Shown piece by piece: positions 8,469 through 17,245 of a DNA stretch of 64,000 nt. Positions within the stretch are counted from its first letter, which is position 1. Every line of letters begins with the position of its first letter. Source of the stretch: an uncultured Granulosicoccaceae bacterium (lineage in GTDB: Bacteria; Pseudomonadota; Gammaproteobacteria; Granulosicoccales; Granulosicoccaceae); assembly GCA_938035125.1 (NCBI GenBank), contig CALHNS010000041.1:1-64000 (forward strand). Reading direction: 5' to 3'. The notes below the pieces were generated by a model. It saw only the letters and a program-made list of their open reading frames with translations, was not told the DNA's origin and searched no databases. Made by a program: the position numbers and the translations under genes.

Positions 8469-10124
8469 GTGACGAATTCAGCCGGTTTTTGCACAGTTTC
8501 AGCCACTTCGATAGACCGGCGACAATCAAGTACACAAAGCCTATTAAGAGAGCTATTATCGAACTTTGGTACACGCTCAGGTATAACCGTGGTGGAACGA
8601 TCCAATAGACGGCGAGGCGGCCGGGTTCGCCGCGGTGTAAGCAATAGAACAGAGCCAATATACGCCCCTGCATATATCAAACGCCAATTGCCCTTTTTTA
8701 ATCCACTAGACGAAGAACAGTTAGAAAAAATCGACAACCAGGTTGACTGGTTGTTAGAAAACATAGGCCTAGCTTTTCGAGACGATCCAGAAGCCATTCG
8801 CATTTGGAAGGATGCAGGCGTAAAAGTTGTGGGTGACAAAATATTCGCTGATGCCGTGTGGGTGCGAGAACAGGTAGCAAAAGCACCACAACAGTTTACT
8901 CAACTGGCACGTAACCCTGAACGATCAGTTGTCATAGGTGGAAACAATCAAGTGTTCGCACCGGTTTACGGTGCGCCGTTTGTACGAGACGTTGAGAACG
9001 GCAGGCGTTATGGCACCATCAAAGATTTTGAAAACTTTGTAAAGCTAACCTATTTGCATCCTAATTTACATCACGGTGGTTTAGTTATTACAGAACCCAC
9101 CGATGTTCCAGTATCTAAACGTCACTTCGACATGGTGTATGCACACATGACACTAAGCGACAAGCCGCACCTGGGTGCCATCACCGAAAAAAGTCGTGCG
9201 CAAGACAGCGTTGATATGGCAGAGATTCTTCATGGAAAAGAAACCATGGACAACAACGTGGTCATAATGGCAAACGTTAATACCAATTCGCCTTTGTTAA
9301 TTGATCGAGTGGTATCTGAAGCCATTCAAGTGTATTCATCTCGCGGTCAGGCCATGGTGGTTACGCCGTTTATATTGACGGGCGCCATGGGCCCAGTTTC
9401 AACCGCTGCGGCCGTTGCTCAAGCGATGGCAGAATCGATGATTTGTTGTGCGTTTGCGCAGCTGGTTCGACCCGGCGCACCTTTTGTTATGGGTAACTTC
9501 TTATCATCAATGAGCCTTAAATCCGGTGCACCCACTTTTGGTATGCCAGAACCCGTCATCTCGAATTACGCCATAGGCCAGATGGCCCGCCGTATTGGTC
9601 TGCCACTTCGTTGTGGCGGTTCATTAACCGCATCAAAGTTAGAAGACGCACAAGCTGCCTACGAAAGTGCTGACTCAATGCATTCCACCATGCTAGCGGG
9701 CTCGAACTACACCTTGCATGCCGCGGGTTGGTTAGAAGGAGGATTAACCACAGGCTATGAAAAACTTATTATGGACGCCGACCGCTTAGGCAGTTACCAA
9801 AAAATTCTAAATGGTCTTGACATGAGTGATGATCAACTTGCACGCGATGCATACGAAGAAGTTGAACCCGGTGGTCATTTCTTAGGCTCTGCCCACACCA
9901 TGCGCCACTATCAAAACGCTTTCTATGATGCCGAACTCAGCGACAGTGAAAACGTTGAAAGCTGGGAAGAAAAAGGCAGCATGGATATGCGCACCCGCGC
10001 CTATCACAAGTGGAACGCTATGTTGGAACTCTATGAGCCGCCGCCAATAGATCCTGCAATCAAAGAAGCACTCGATGCGTATGTTGCAAAACGAAAAGAA
10101 GAACTACCCGATGCTTGGTACTAA
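8469..10124 (+). CDS. MttB-family (trimethylamine methyltransferase-like) protein, non-pyrrolysine
   Basis: As drawn, 551 residues from a GTG with no clear ribosome site. Family members usually begin about ten residues before the RRRGGR segment, so a GTG at 8589 or 8592 (giving VERSNRRRGGR...) is the better biological start. The body matches the MttB superfamily TIM barrel: LDEEQLEKIDNQVDWLLENIGL, GALTPFILTGAMGPVST-type core, LKSGAPTFGMPEPV, GGSLTASKLEDAQAAYES, and the signature GGHFLGSAHTMRHY near the end. No in-frame amber codon is used, so this is one of the non-pyrrolysine relatives that act on quaternary amines such as betaines. It stands alone, with no corrinoid protein or RamA nearby. 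A paralogue lies at 58348-59886. Confidence 0.85.
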   Translation: MTNSAGFCTVSATSIDRRQSSTQSLLRELLSNFGTRSGITVVERSNRRRGGRVRRGVSNRTEPIYAPAYIKRQLPFFNPLDEEQLEKIDNQVDWLLENIGLAFRDDPEAIRIWKDAGVKVVGDKIFADAVWVREQVAKAPQQFTQLARNPERSVVIGGNNQVFAPVYGAPFVRDVENGRRYGTIKDFENFVKLTYLHPNLHHGGLVITEPTDVPVSKRHFDMVYAHMTLSDKPHLGAITEKSRAQDSVDMAEILHGKETMDNNVVIMANVNTNSPLLIDRVVSEAIQVYSSRGQAMVVTPFILTGAMGPVSTAAAVAQAMAESMICCAFAQLVRPGAPFVMGNFLSSMSLKSGAPTFGMPEPVISNYAIGQMARRIGLPLRCGGSLTASKLEDAQAAYESADSMHSTMLAGSNYTLHAAGWLEGGLTTGYEKLIMDADRLGSYQKILNGLDMSDDQLARDAYEEVEPGGHFLGSAHTMRHYQNAFYDAELSDSENVESWEEKGSMDMRTRAYHKWNAMLELYEPPPIDPAIKEALDAYVAKRKEELPDAWY

Positions 10125-10455
10125 GCCTCGGTATTTGAGCAGCCTAACTAGGCTGTCTAATTCGCAGCCTAGTTAAATGAAAGACCACCACGTGAGTACC
10201 AATGAGTGCGCATAATTCGCCCCTTTTCTGCAGCACCTAAATCGGCATCAATCCATAAATGTTTCGTAACTAAAAAACCCGCCTTCTAATGCCGTAAAGT
10301 GGCATAAATGGTTGAACTTAAACCCAAAAAAGGCGGTCTATCCTAAAATAGAGGTCGTGAATCGTTGAAACCGGTTCTAGTCTTGCAATACCACCGCTGG
10401 TGGGCACACAAATGAGACAACCACCTTTTGTCGCTTCGGACCCAAAAAGCTTGCT
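10125..10455. other. 331-bp intergenic region, no gene seen
   Basis: Apart from the hairpin at 10145-10175, the region holds an inverted CCGCCTT (about 10279) and AAGGCGG (about 10330) pair around the short hairpin TGCCGTAAAGTGGCA. I see no convincing short open frame with a ribosome site. It could hold the prc promoter or a small RNA, but nothing identifies one. Confidence 0.4.
10145..10175 (+). terminator. Strong 3' hairpin after the MttB gene
   Basis: An 11-bp perfect stem, TAACTAGGCTG at 10145-10155 with CAGCCTAGTTA at 10165-10175, loop of 9. An overlapping alternative stem CAGCCTA/TAGGCTG lies at 10140-10155. It sits 20 bp after the stop codon but has no T-run, so it may stabilise the 3' end or act with Rho instead of being a classic terminator. 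Confidence 0.5.
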
Positions 10456-12540
10456 ATGGAACTAACTTTGATGCCGCAACTCTTCCGTTCTAAACCAATT
10501 TGGCGACCATTTTCCGGCCTACTGATATTTACCATTAGCGCCCTGTTGGGTTGCGCTGCCACAGCCGATACGAAAACTGTTTCAACGGATCTGCCCGCGG
10601 CCACCGTTGAACATCAACAAGCCACACAAATCATCCTACAATTGATGCAGCAGTATCATTACAGCCCCGTCTCTGTTGACGATGAACTGTCAGAGCAAAT
10701 TTTCACACGGTTCCTTGACACACTTGATCCTCAAAAGAATTTTTTATTGAAAAGCGACATCGATAGCTTTGGCGAGCTACGACAAGAATTAGACGATGTG
10801 ATTCGGACATCTCAATTGAAACCCGTGTTCGAAATCTTTAATCACTTTCGTTCTCGCGTTCAAGAACGTGCAGCATTTGCTCAAGAATTATTAACTCAAG
10901 ATTTTGACTACACCATAGATGAAACGTACACCTTCGATCGCGAAGCATCCGATTGGGCTGAATCAGAACAAGCATTAGATGAGTTATGGCGAAAACGGGT
11001 TAAGAATGACGTTTTAAATCTTCGCTTAGCCGAGCAATCTGAGGACGATTCTATAGAGACGTTAGAAGAGCGCTACGATCGAATGGAACGACGTGTCGTT
11101 CAATTAAGTTCAAATGATGTGTTCCAGATGTTTATCAACGCTTACACCTTATCGGTAGAACCACACACATCTTACTTCTCACCTCGAAGCTCTGAAAACT
11201 TCCAAATTAATATGAGCCTTTCCTTAGAGGGTATTGGCGCTGCATTAACCACAGAAGGTGAATTTACAGTAATTAGAAACGTGATTGCAGGCGGCCCTGC
11301 AGCCTTAAGTGAAAAGCTAAGCTCTGATGATCGAATTGTTGGAGTGGGTCAAGGTAAGAACAACGAGATCGTTGATGTGGTTAGCTGGCCACTTAATGAT
11401 GTGGTTGATCTTATCCGTGGGCCAAAAGGCTCAACGGTTCGTTTAAAAGTGTTACTAGCAAGTGCAGCAGCAGGTGCTCCACCTGAAATCATTACTCTAG
11501 TGCGAGACAAAATCAAACTAGAAGAACAGGCTGCAAAAAAATCAGTAGTTGAAATTACCCGTGCGGGCAATACGCAACGATTTGGTGTTATCGATTTACC
11601 CACTTTTTACTTAGACTCTGCCGCAAGACGTCAAGGGCAAGCTGACTATCGAAGCACTACCCGAGACGTACGACGCTTATTGAAAGAACTGGAAAGTGAA
11701 GACGGCGGCGTTGATGGCGTTATCATAGATTTGCGCGGAAACGGAGGCGGCTCACTTATTGAAGCGACTCAGCTCACCGGCTTATTTATAAAATCAGGCC
11801 CTGTGGTTCAAATTCGAAACGCAGACGGTGAAGTGGATGCTCAAACCGATGATGATTCAACAATTGCGTACGATGGTCCGCTGGCTGTACTAGTTAACCG
11901 AAACAGTGCTTCAGCTTCTGAAATTTTTGCAGCAGCAATACAAGATTACGGTCGCGGTATTGTACTTGGCGAACCCACATTTGGAAAAGGCACCGTGCAA
12001 ACTGTTGCGCCATTAGACAGAGACGGCAAATTAGGTCAATTGAAAATCACCATGGCTCAATTTTTCAGAGTAAATGGTGATGGCACTCAGTTTCGAGGCG
12101 TCACACCCGATGTAATATTTCCTACGGCCATGGATTCAGAAGCCCACGGAGAGCGTGGTCTAGACAACGCCTTACCATGGGATGAAGTAACTGAAGCTCG
12201 TTATAAAAAATGGCCTAATGCCAATTCTGACTACACTCAAGTGCGCACCTTACATGAACAGCGCTACCGCGCCGACGATTCATTTACCCTGCTTATAGAT
12301 GAGTTAGAATCCCAACGCATTGCTAGAGAACGCACCGAAATTTCTCTGGTGGAAAAAGTTCGACAAGAAGAGAACGATACCCGCAACGAGGATCGAGCTG
12401 AACGAGAAGAACTGTACCGTAAAGCATTTGGATTCAGCGCATCTAATGGCGGCGAAGATGACAGTGATGAAGATGGAGTATCCGATATTATTCTTTTAGA
12501 AGCGGCTAATGTACTTAGTGATGTTATAGAGATCTATTAA
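10456..12540 (+). CDS. prc: Carboxy-terminal processing protease Prc/Tsp (peptidase S41A)
   Basis: A 694-residue protein matching the Prc layout: N-terminal signal with a lipobox-like SALLGCAA, an alpha-helical N-terminal domain (LDTLDPQKNFLLKSDI is typical), a PDZ domain at about 245-330 (LEGIGAAL...GPKGSTVRLKVL), and the S41 protease domain with the Ser-Lys dyad in NSASASE (Ser486) and FGKGT (Lys511). The C-terminal DUF-like helical tail is also present. Prc acts in the periplasm, trimming or degrading proteins with non-polar C-termini, including cell-wall hydrolases. E. coli Prc has a cleavable signal; here a lipobox suggests membrane anchoring. A start at 10471 is possible. It converges on an SDR gene with a 20-bp gap. 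Confidence 0.92.
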   Translation: MELTLMPQLFRSKPIWRPFSGLLIFTISALLGCAATADTKTVSTDLPAATVEHQQATQIILQLMQQYHYSPVSVDDELSEQIFTRFLDTLDPQKNFLLKSDIDSFGELRQELDDVIRTSQLKPVFEIFNHFRSRVQERAAFAQELLTQDFDYTIDETYTFDREASDWAESEQALDELWRKRVKNDVLNLRLAEQSEDDSIETLEERYDRMERRVVQLSSNDVFQMFINAYTLSVEPHTSYFSPRSSENFQINMSLSLEGIGAALTTEGEFTVIRNVIAGGPAALSEKLSSDDRIVGVGQGKNNEIVDVVSWPLNDVVDLIRGPKGSTVRLKVLLASAAAGAPPEIITLVRDKIKLEEQAAKKSVVEITRAGNTQRFGVIDLPTFYLDSAARRQGQADYRSTTRDVRRLLKELESEDGGVDGVIIDLRGNGGGSLIEATQLTGLFIKSGPVVQIRNADGEVDAQTDDDSTIAYDGPLAVLVNRNSASASEIFAAAIQDYGRGIVLGEPTFGKGTVQTVAPLDRDGKLGQLKITMAQFFRVNGDGTQFRGVTPDVIFPTAMDSEAHGERGLDNALPWDEVTEARYKKWPNANSDYTQVRTLHEQRYRADDSFTLLIDELESQRIARERTEISLVEKVRQEENDTRNEDRAEREELYRKAFGFSASNGGEDDSDEDGVSDIILLEAANVLSDVIEIY

Positions 12541-12560
12541 TCGTTCGAAGTGTTCCGTTG

Positions 12561-13298
12561 TCAAATTGCCCAACCGCCATCAACAATGTGCGTTTGCCCA
12601 GTGGTGAACGCACTGTCATCGCTGGCAAGATACAGCGCTAAAGCAGCAATTTCGTCAGCTTTTCCAACTCGACCTAAGGGTTGACGTGCGATGAATTCTG
12701 TCATGGCTTTATCGTAGTCACCTGTGGCTCGCAGCCGCTCATGCAAACTTGGGCTGTCTACCGTACCAGGACAAATGGCATTGCATCGTATTTTATCGGT
12801 CACAAAATCTGAAGCCACAGCCTTCGTTAAACCAATAACGGCCGCCTTGGATGCGCAATAAGCCAAGCGATTTGGCACACCTTTGATTGACGATGCAACT
12901 GATGACATATTAATAATTGAGCCACCTCCTCGTTTAATCATATTCGGTAACACTAATTGAATGAGTCGGTACTGAGCTTTCACGTTCAAATTAAAACTAA
13001 AATCCCAATCGGCCTCATCACACTCTAAGATTGTGCCTGCAGCTACATAACCCGCACAATTAAACAATACGTCTAAATCACCCATTTCAGCTACAGCAGC
13101 AGTTACCGCCGAGGCATCTAACACATCTAGCTTCTGAGCAGTAATTCCTTCAATTGCATCAAGCTCTGCTAGCGCAGCTTCATTGATGTCAGTGGCGATA
13201 ACTTTTCCACCTTCTGCAGCGAACATCTCCGCTGTGGCGCGACCAATTCCCTGGCCCGCAGCCGTTATCAAAATAGTTTTTTGGTTTAAACGGTTCAT
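12561..13298 (-). CDS. Short-chain dehydrogenase/reductase (BDH2/KDF-dehydrogenase-like)
   Basis: A 245-residue classical SDR. It has the NAD-binding motif TAAGQGIG near residue 13, Asp at the end of beta-2 (ATDINE), which indicates NAD preference, NCAG, the catalytic Ser in INMSSVAS and YCASK with Tyr and Lys. The closest group by eye is the 2-keto-3-deoxy-L-fuconate dehydrogenase / human BDH2 type (ITAAGQGIGRA..., KLDVLDASAV, RQPLGRVGKADEIA). The substrate cannot be fixed. It is divergent from the EamA transporter at 13513 across 214 bp, so the two may be co-regulated. Confidence 0.85.
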   Translation of the reverse strand: MNRLNQKTILITAAGQGIGRATAEMFAAEGGKVIATDINEAALAELDAIEGITAQKLDVLDASAVTAAVAEMGDLDVLFNCAGYVAAGTILECDEADWDFSFNLNVKAQYRLIQLVLPNMIKRGGGSIINMSSVASSIKGVPNRLAYCASKAAVIGLTKAVASDFVTDKIRCNAICPGTVDSPSLHERLRATGDYDKAMTEFIARQPLGRVGKADEIAALALYLASDDSAFTTGQTHIVDGGWAI

Positions 13299-13512
13299 TT
13301 AAATACATACCTTCACAATAAAAATATTATCAGCGACGCTCATACATCGAGTTTCTGCAATTATGGGTGAGTGTACCGATAATTAAGATAGGGTTCCATC
13401 TTCTAGGCTCTCTACGCCCTATTTTTATGGTTCTAGCGTACTATCGAGAACGACATGACCTAGTCTTGCGCTAGGGCTTCTAACTTTCAAGCGTGAACTG
13501 ATCAGTTTTTAT

Positions 13513-14394
13513 ATGAACACGGACAAAAACGGTCACGCAATTCTACTCATGATAGGCTCCATGGCAGCCTTCGCATTGGCTGATGCATTAGTCAAAATTT
13601 CCACCGCTTCCATGTCCACCTTTCAAGTCATGTTCATATTGTTTGGCGGCGGTTTTATTGTATTCACATTGATCGCAATACAACAAGGTAACAAGCTCGT
13701 AGATCGACGTGCTTTCTCGCCAATATTGTTGTTTCGCTATGTGGCAGAAATCGCTGGCATGGTGGGAATGGTTACAGCATTAGCAACTGTGCCAATATCC
13801 ACAGTGGGGGCTATTACTCAAGCATCTCCATTGGTTGCAGCGATGGGTGCAGTCATTTTTCTAAAAGAAAAAGTGGGGTGGCGTCGATGGGCAACGATTG
13901 CCGTGGGGTTTTTTGGAGTCTTATTGATTGTTCAGCCAGGCACCATAACGTTCGATAATTCGATACTTTGGGCTGTGCTGGCATTAATTGCACTTTCAGC
14001 GCGTGATTTAAATACTCGCATGATTCCAACTGATCTTCCATCGGCGAGCCTTGCAGCCTTCACAATGGCTGCAGCTTTACCCATTACGGTAATTCTAGTT
14101 TTATCGAATGGCGAAACGCTACTACCTGAGAACCCTAATTGGCTACTTATCATACCGATGATCGCATTGGGTTCTTTCGGTTATATGCTGTTAATTGCCT
14201 CTATTCGAATGGCCGAAGTATCGATTGTTATGCCTTATCGCTATTCACGAATACTATTCTTATTAATGCTTGGCATATTAGTGTTTGATGAAAAACCTAA
14301 TGCGCTGATGTTAATGGGTGCTGCGTTGGTTATCGTATCAGGTGTTTATATGCTGTTGCGTGAACAACAAGTGAAACAAAAGACCGAAGGTTAA
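13513..14394 (+). CDS. EamA/DMT-family transporter
   Basis: A 293-residue integral membrane protein with ten predicted hydrophobic segments in two repeats of five (first EamA repeat about 8-140, second about 150-285). It has the usual conserved ends ASPLVAAMGAVIFLKEKVGWRRW and LMLGILVFDEKPNALMLMGAALVIVSGVYML. It belongs to the drug/metabolite transporter superfamily, generally exporters of amino acids or metabolites. It stands opposite an SDR gene and ends at a double hairpin. Substrate unknown. Confidence 0.88.
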   Translation: MNTDKNGHAILLMIGSMAAFALADALVKISTASMSTFQVMFILFGGGFIVFTLIAIQQGNKLVDRRAFSPILLFRYVAEIAGMVGMVTALATVPISTVGAITQASPLVAAMGAVIFLKEKVGWRRWATIAVGFFGVLLIVQPGTITFDNSILWAVLALIALSARDLNTRMIPTDLPSASLAAFTMAAALPITVILVLSNGETLLPENPNWLLIIPMIALGSFGYMLLIASIRMAEVSIVMPYRYSRILFLLMLGILVFDEKPNALMLMGAALVIVSGVYMLLREQQVKQKTEG

Positions 14395-14415
14395 GTTCAA
14401 CCAAATATTTTCAGC

Positions 14416-14456
14416 GGCCGAAAATAAATTCGGCCCACGTTTTCTGTGGACCGAAT
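14416..14456. terminator. Two overlapping, mutually exclusive hairpins between convergent genes
   Basis: Hairpin A is GGCCGAA (14416-14422) with TTCGGCC (14429-14435), loop of 6. Hairpin B is TTCGGCCCAC (14429-14438) with GTGGACCGAA (14446-14455), one mismatch that becomes a G-U pair in minus-strand RNA. The two share 14429-14435. On the minus strand B is followed by TTTATTTT, making it a good terminator for the gene at 14487-15185. A is the weaker plus-strand candidate. Confidence 0.65.
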
Positions 14457-14486
14457 AGAACAATCATCGAACAATAGAATCAAACG

Positions 14487-15185
14487 CTAGGCAATTCGCT
14501 GAGCCCTATTTTTACTCTCAGCAAAAGCAGTTGCTTGTGAAACCCAAGCATCACGCTCAATTCGGGCTGAGTATATTCCCAACGATTCTCTAACCGATTC
14601 TTTATCTTCGTCCGAGATATTCGCAAGCTCTTCGAAGGTATTTATATTCATGCTGTTGAGTAAGTTCTCAAATACAACACCAATGCCCCAGATCTTTTTT
14701 AAATCGTCTTTCTCTCCGGAAGAAGCCACAGTGGTAACAGCGGCATTGTTAGCGTATTTAACACGCTCCGCAGATTGTTTGTTCGCACGATGAGCGTGCA
14801 AACTAACCACAGAAGAGGACTTAGGTGATTGATACGACCCAGATTCTTGCACTGCTTTAGGTTCACTCACACGTGCAGTTATCGGTGCGCTTACAGACGC
14901 TTTTTCTTGCGTGCTTATGGGTGCACTTGCTGGCGTACTTGCTAGTGTGCTTTTTGGAGCGCTATTCGATTGAACATTCTTTTTTCGATTACGTTCAAAC
15001 ACATAATCAAACTCTAATACTTCAGCATCAGATTTTACGCCCTCTTTATAACCGTCTAAATACGAACTTTCCTTCGCATCTACTAACCTTGAACCCAAAC
15101 TAAATTTTGAATGATAGCCCCACCAGTAACTACTGATTAAGACCGCTATAAAAACTACGCAACCCGCAATGGCTATGCTTAGCAT
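14487..15185 (-). CDS. Membrane-anchored protein with C-terminal helix-hairpin-helix domain
   Basis: A 232-residue protein. Residues about 3-25 form one N-terminal transmembrane helix (IAIAGCVVFIAVLISSYWWG). The middle, about 75-130, is a low-complexity Ser/Ala/Pro linker (STLASTPASAPISTQ). Residues about 165-225 (LKKIWGIGVVFENLLNSMNINTFEELANIS) match the short helix-hairpin-helix module often found fused to ribosomal, NADH-dehydrogenase or bacterial envelope proteins (DUF4332-like). The module can bind nucleic acid, but in membrane-tethered forms its role is unknown. It is preceded on its strand by a 349-bp non-coding stretch rich in inverted repeats. RBS GGGAGAG lies just before the ATG. 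Confidence 0.7.
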   Translation of the reverse strand: MLSIAIAGCVVFIAVLISSYWWGYHSKFSLGSRLVDAKESSYLDGYKEGVKSDAEVLEFDYVFERNRKKNVQSNSAPKSTLASTPASAPISTQEKASVSAPITARVSEPKAVQESGSYQSPKSSSVVSLHAHRANKQSAERVKYANNAAVTTVASSGEKDDLKKIWGIGVVFENLLNSMNINTFEELANISDEDKESVRESLGIYSARIERDAWVSQATAFAESKNRAQRIA

Positions 15186-15534
15186 GGCTCTCTCCCACTA
15201 CTTATTATTATTTTATGGTTTAGTTATTATCGCAAGTGCTCCTTTTGAACACTCTTAATGTATATTAACCTTCCGCTGCCATTATCAATCAGCGGACATA
15301 GGGGTAAACGGTCGCAAGGGCACCTGTCTAAAGGTAACCTGACGAGGGCAACAACTGCATTAAGGGGTGATAGACACTTTTATTTCGTGTAGCTATGTCT
15401 GATTCACAATCACACCCTGTTGAATTCGACATTATTCATAAACCTAGCGCACATTCTGAAGGACACACATTTTAACTTTCTTGAAACTTGCCGCTGGGAA
15501 ATTGCCGGAGCGTACACAGCAACTCACTCGCCGA
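15186..15534. other. 349-bp non-coding region with several stems; possible structured RNA or long leader
   Basis: No convincing gene. Visible stems include TCCGCTG (15272-15278) with CAGCGGA (15290-15296), a perfect 7-bp stem; ACCT/AGGT around TGTCTAA near 15330; and GGGTGAT (about 15365) with ATCAC-A-CCC (about 15410), enclosing AGACA/TGTCT and ACAC/GTGT. Two near-repeats, GTCGCAAGGGCACCTG and GACGAGGGCAACAACTG, fall at about 15311 and 15341. Read on the minus strand this would be the leader of the helix-hairpin-helix gene. I cannot assign it to a known RNA family. Confidence 0.35.
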
Positions 15535-15834
15535 TTAATCTAAAACGTACACTTTCCTGTCTGCAATTAGATGCCCTGCTTTTTTACCAAATTCAGCCAT
15601 ATGACTTGACGCAGAATGCGCTCTTAAATCATCCATGGTTTCCCACTTTTCTATCACCATGTATGAATCTTCACCGATTTTTGCTTGTGAACCTTCATTG
15701 TCTGTATCAGTGACGGGTTCATATTCGATATAACCTTTTTCCTGGTGCACCAACGGCACTACTTCAGTAAATACTTTGAGTAATTCATCTCGTTTGCCGG
15801 GGTGAGCTGTGATGATGGCTATAACGTTAATCAT
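15535..15834 (-). CDS. Putative quinol monooxygenase (ABM domain, YgiN-like)
   Basis: A 99-residue protein covering one antibiotic-biosynthesis-monooxygenase domain: INVIAIITAHPGKRDELLKVF at the N-terminus, central EYEPVTDTD, IEKWETMDDLRAHSASSHM, and a C-terminal strand. The dimeric fold oxidises quinols or related compounds without cofactors in YgiN-type proteins. It follows the MATE gene on the same strand after 58 bp, so it may be the last gene of a manD-MATE-ABM operon. Function within uronate metabolism is not obvious. Confidence 0.82.
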   Translation of the reverse strand: MINVIAIITAHPGKRDELLKVFTEVVPLVHQEKGYIEYEPVTDTDNEGSQAKIGEDSYMVIEKWETMDDLRAHSASSHMAEFGKKAGHLIADRKVYVLD

Positions 15835-15892
15835 TTATTTTTCCTAGTTTCAATGAATACTATAACACTTAGAATATTTTCTTCATGCCTCT

Positions 15893-17245
15893 TCATACTT
15901 GAATTTGTTGCCACTCTTTCTTCCAAATGCGTCGGTGGAACAGTGGGAATTTTACTAACTCTTCGGCAAGAAACAAAGCGAAAACCCAAGTAACTGACAC
16001 ATCTAACACCAAAATGCTAAACGCGGTGAACGGCACAATGAATAGCCAATTAGCAATCAAATGAATATTCATTGACGATTTAGAATCCCCAGCGGCTCGC
16101 AAGACATTGCCACATATCGCATTGGACACACGAGGAAACGGTAATATAAGCATAATGGGTAAAAAGCTAAATAAAGCAGCGCGCGTATCTTTTGATAAAT
16201 CGGCGTAAATCCATTCGGTAGAATATATTATCAGTGCATATATTATTGCAACAACTAATGCAGCTTTGAATGCACCTCGCCAAGCACGGCTCAAAAATTC
16301 ATCTAATAGTGTTGAATTAAAAGACTTTCCCAGCATCTGAGCAACCAATATTCCTGTTGCCTGAGTCCATGTATAGCTTAGTTGCCCTGCAATTCTTATC
16401 CACGGCATAATGAGAGTCATGGCCGCAAATTGCGCTAACGGTAAATTTGCATAAATAGCCATACAGACTTGATTAGTTAACGTCATACTGACAAAAGTTG
16501 CAGCTATCGGCCAGCTGAAATTGAAATGACTCAATGTGGCCTTACCTAGCCCGGCTTTAATTGCCTGCCAATCTCTAATCAGGAATCGATTCCAGATGCA
16601 ATACATCGCAGCCAAATACAGTAACCGAAGCATAGCCCCCAGAAAAGAACCCCAAGCCGCCCCTAACAAGCCGAGTTCTGGAAAACCGTATAAGCCAAAA
16701 ATTAATAAAACGCTCAAACCAACGTTTACTGGTGCTGAAATTAGAAAACTATAAAACGCTAATCGTGTTCGCCCACAACCGTTAAAAAAACTGGTCAATA
16801 CTGCGCTCAACGCTTCAGCTACCATGACTAATATAAATATACGTAAATACCCAGCGGCTCCTTCTGCAATTGACTCTGAATGCGCCATCGCGAGTACCGC
16901 ACGCTCACCAAACAAAACAATTAGCGCTACTCCTACAAAAACAATCACACCATTAATAATCAAACCACATAAGAAGGCAGTATTTAGCGCCGTTGTATTC
17001 TCTGTGCCAAACGCTTGAGCCACTTTTATTTGCGTTGCATTCGCAAACGCAAAGGTTATTCCCATCAAAGCGCCTGTAATAACCGTTGCAATGCCAATGG
17101 ATGCAACCGCCTCATCACCTAAGGATGACACCAAATAAAGATCAATGATCACAATGGAAAACATCATTACAGCGCGCAAGGCCATAGGCCAAGCCATATT
17201 GAATATGTCTACATTGGTGGGAGTTTGCTTATTTAGTAATTCCAC
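15893..17245 (-). CDS. MATE-family efflux transporter
   Basis: A 450-residue membrane protein with twelve hydrophobic segments and MATE hallmarks in both halves: FNMAWPMALRAVMMF at the N-terminus, SLGDEAVASIGIATVI, and ISAPVNVGLSVLLIFGLYGFPELGLLGAAWGS. MATE proteins export cationic or other metabolites with Na+ or H+. It overlaps the manD gene by 13 bp on the same strand, so the two are translationally linked. A role in exporting a by-product or in sugar-acid transport is inferred only from position. Confidence 0.88.
   Translation of the reverse strand: MELLNKQTPTNVDIFNMAWPMALRAVMMFSIVIIDLYLVSSLGDEAVASIGIATVITGALMGITFAFANATQIKVAQAFGTENTTALNTAFLCGLIINGVIVFVGVALIVLFGERAVLAMAHSESIAEGAAGYLRIFILVMVAEALSAVLTSFFNGCGRTRLAFYSFLISAPVNVGLSVLLIFGLYGFPELGLLGAAWGSFLGAMLRLLYLAAMYCIWNRFLIRDWQAIKAGLGKATLSHFNFSWPIAATFVSMTLTNQVCMAIYANLPLAQFAAMTLIMPWIRIAGQLSYTWTQATGILVAQMLGKSFNSTLLDEFLSRAWRGAFKAALVVAIIYALIIYSTEWIYADLSKDTRAALFSFLPIMLILPFPRVSNAICGNVLRAAGDSKSSMNIHLIANWLFIVPFTAFSILVLDVSVTWVFALFLAEELVKFPLFHRRIWKKEWQQIQV

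Noticed and set aside
15336-15356. Hammerhead ribozyme
   Set aside because: CTGACGA is present, but the GAAA element and supporting stems are not.
15301-15360. c-di-GMP-I (GEMM) riboswitch
   Set aside because: It has loosely similar GCAAGGGCAC, TCTAA and TGACGAGGGCAAC elements, but the hairpin and GAAA tetraloop of GEMM are missing and no plus-strand gene follows.
15420-15713. Plus-strand frame of 97 codons
   Set aside because: It overlaps the ABM gene on the opposite strand, has no ribosome site, and its sequence has no family features.
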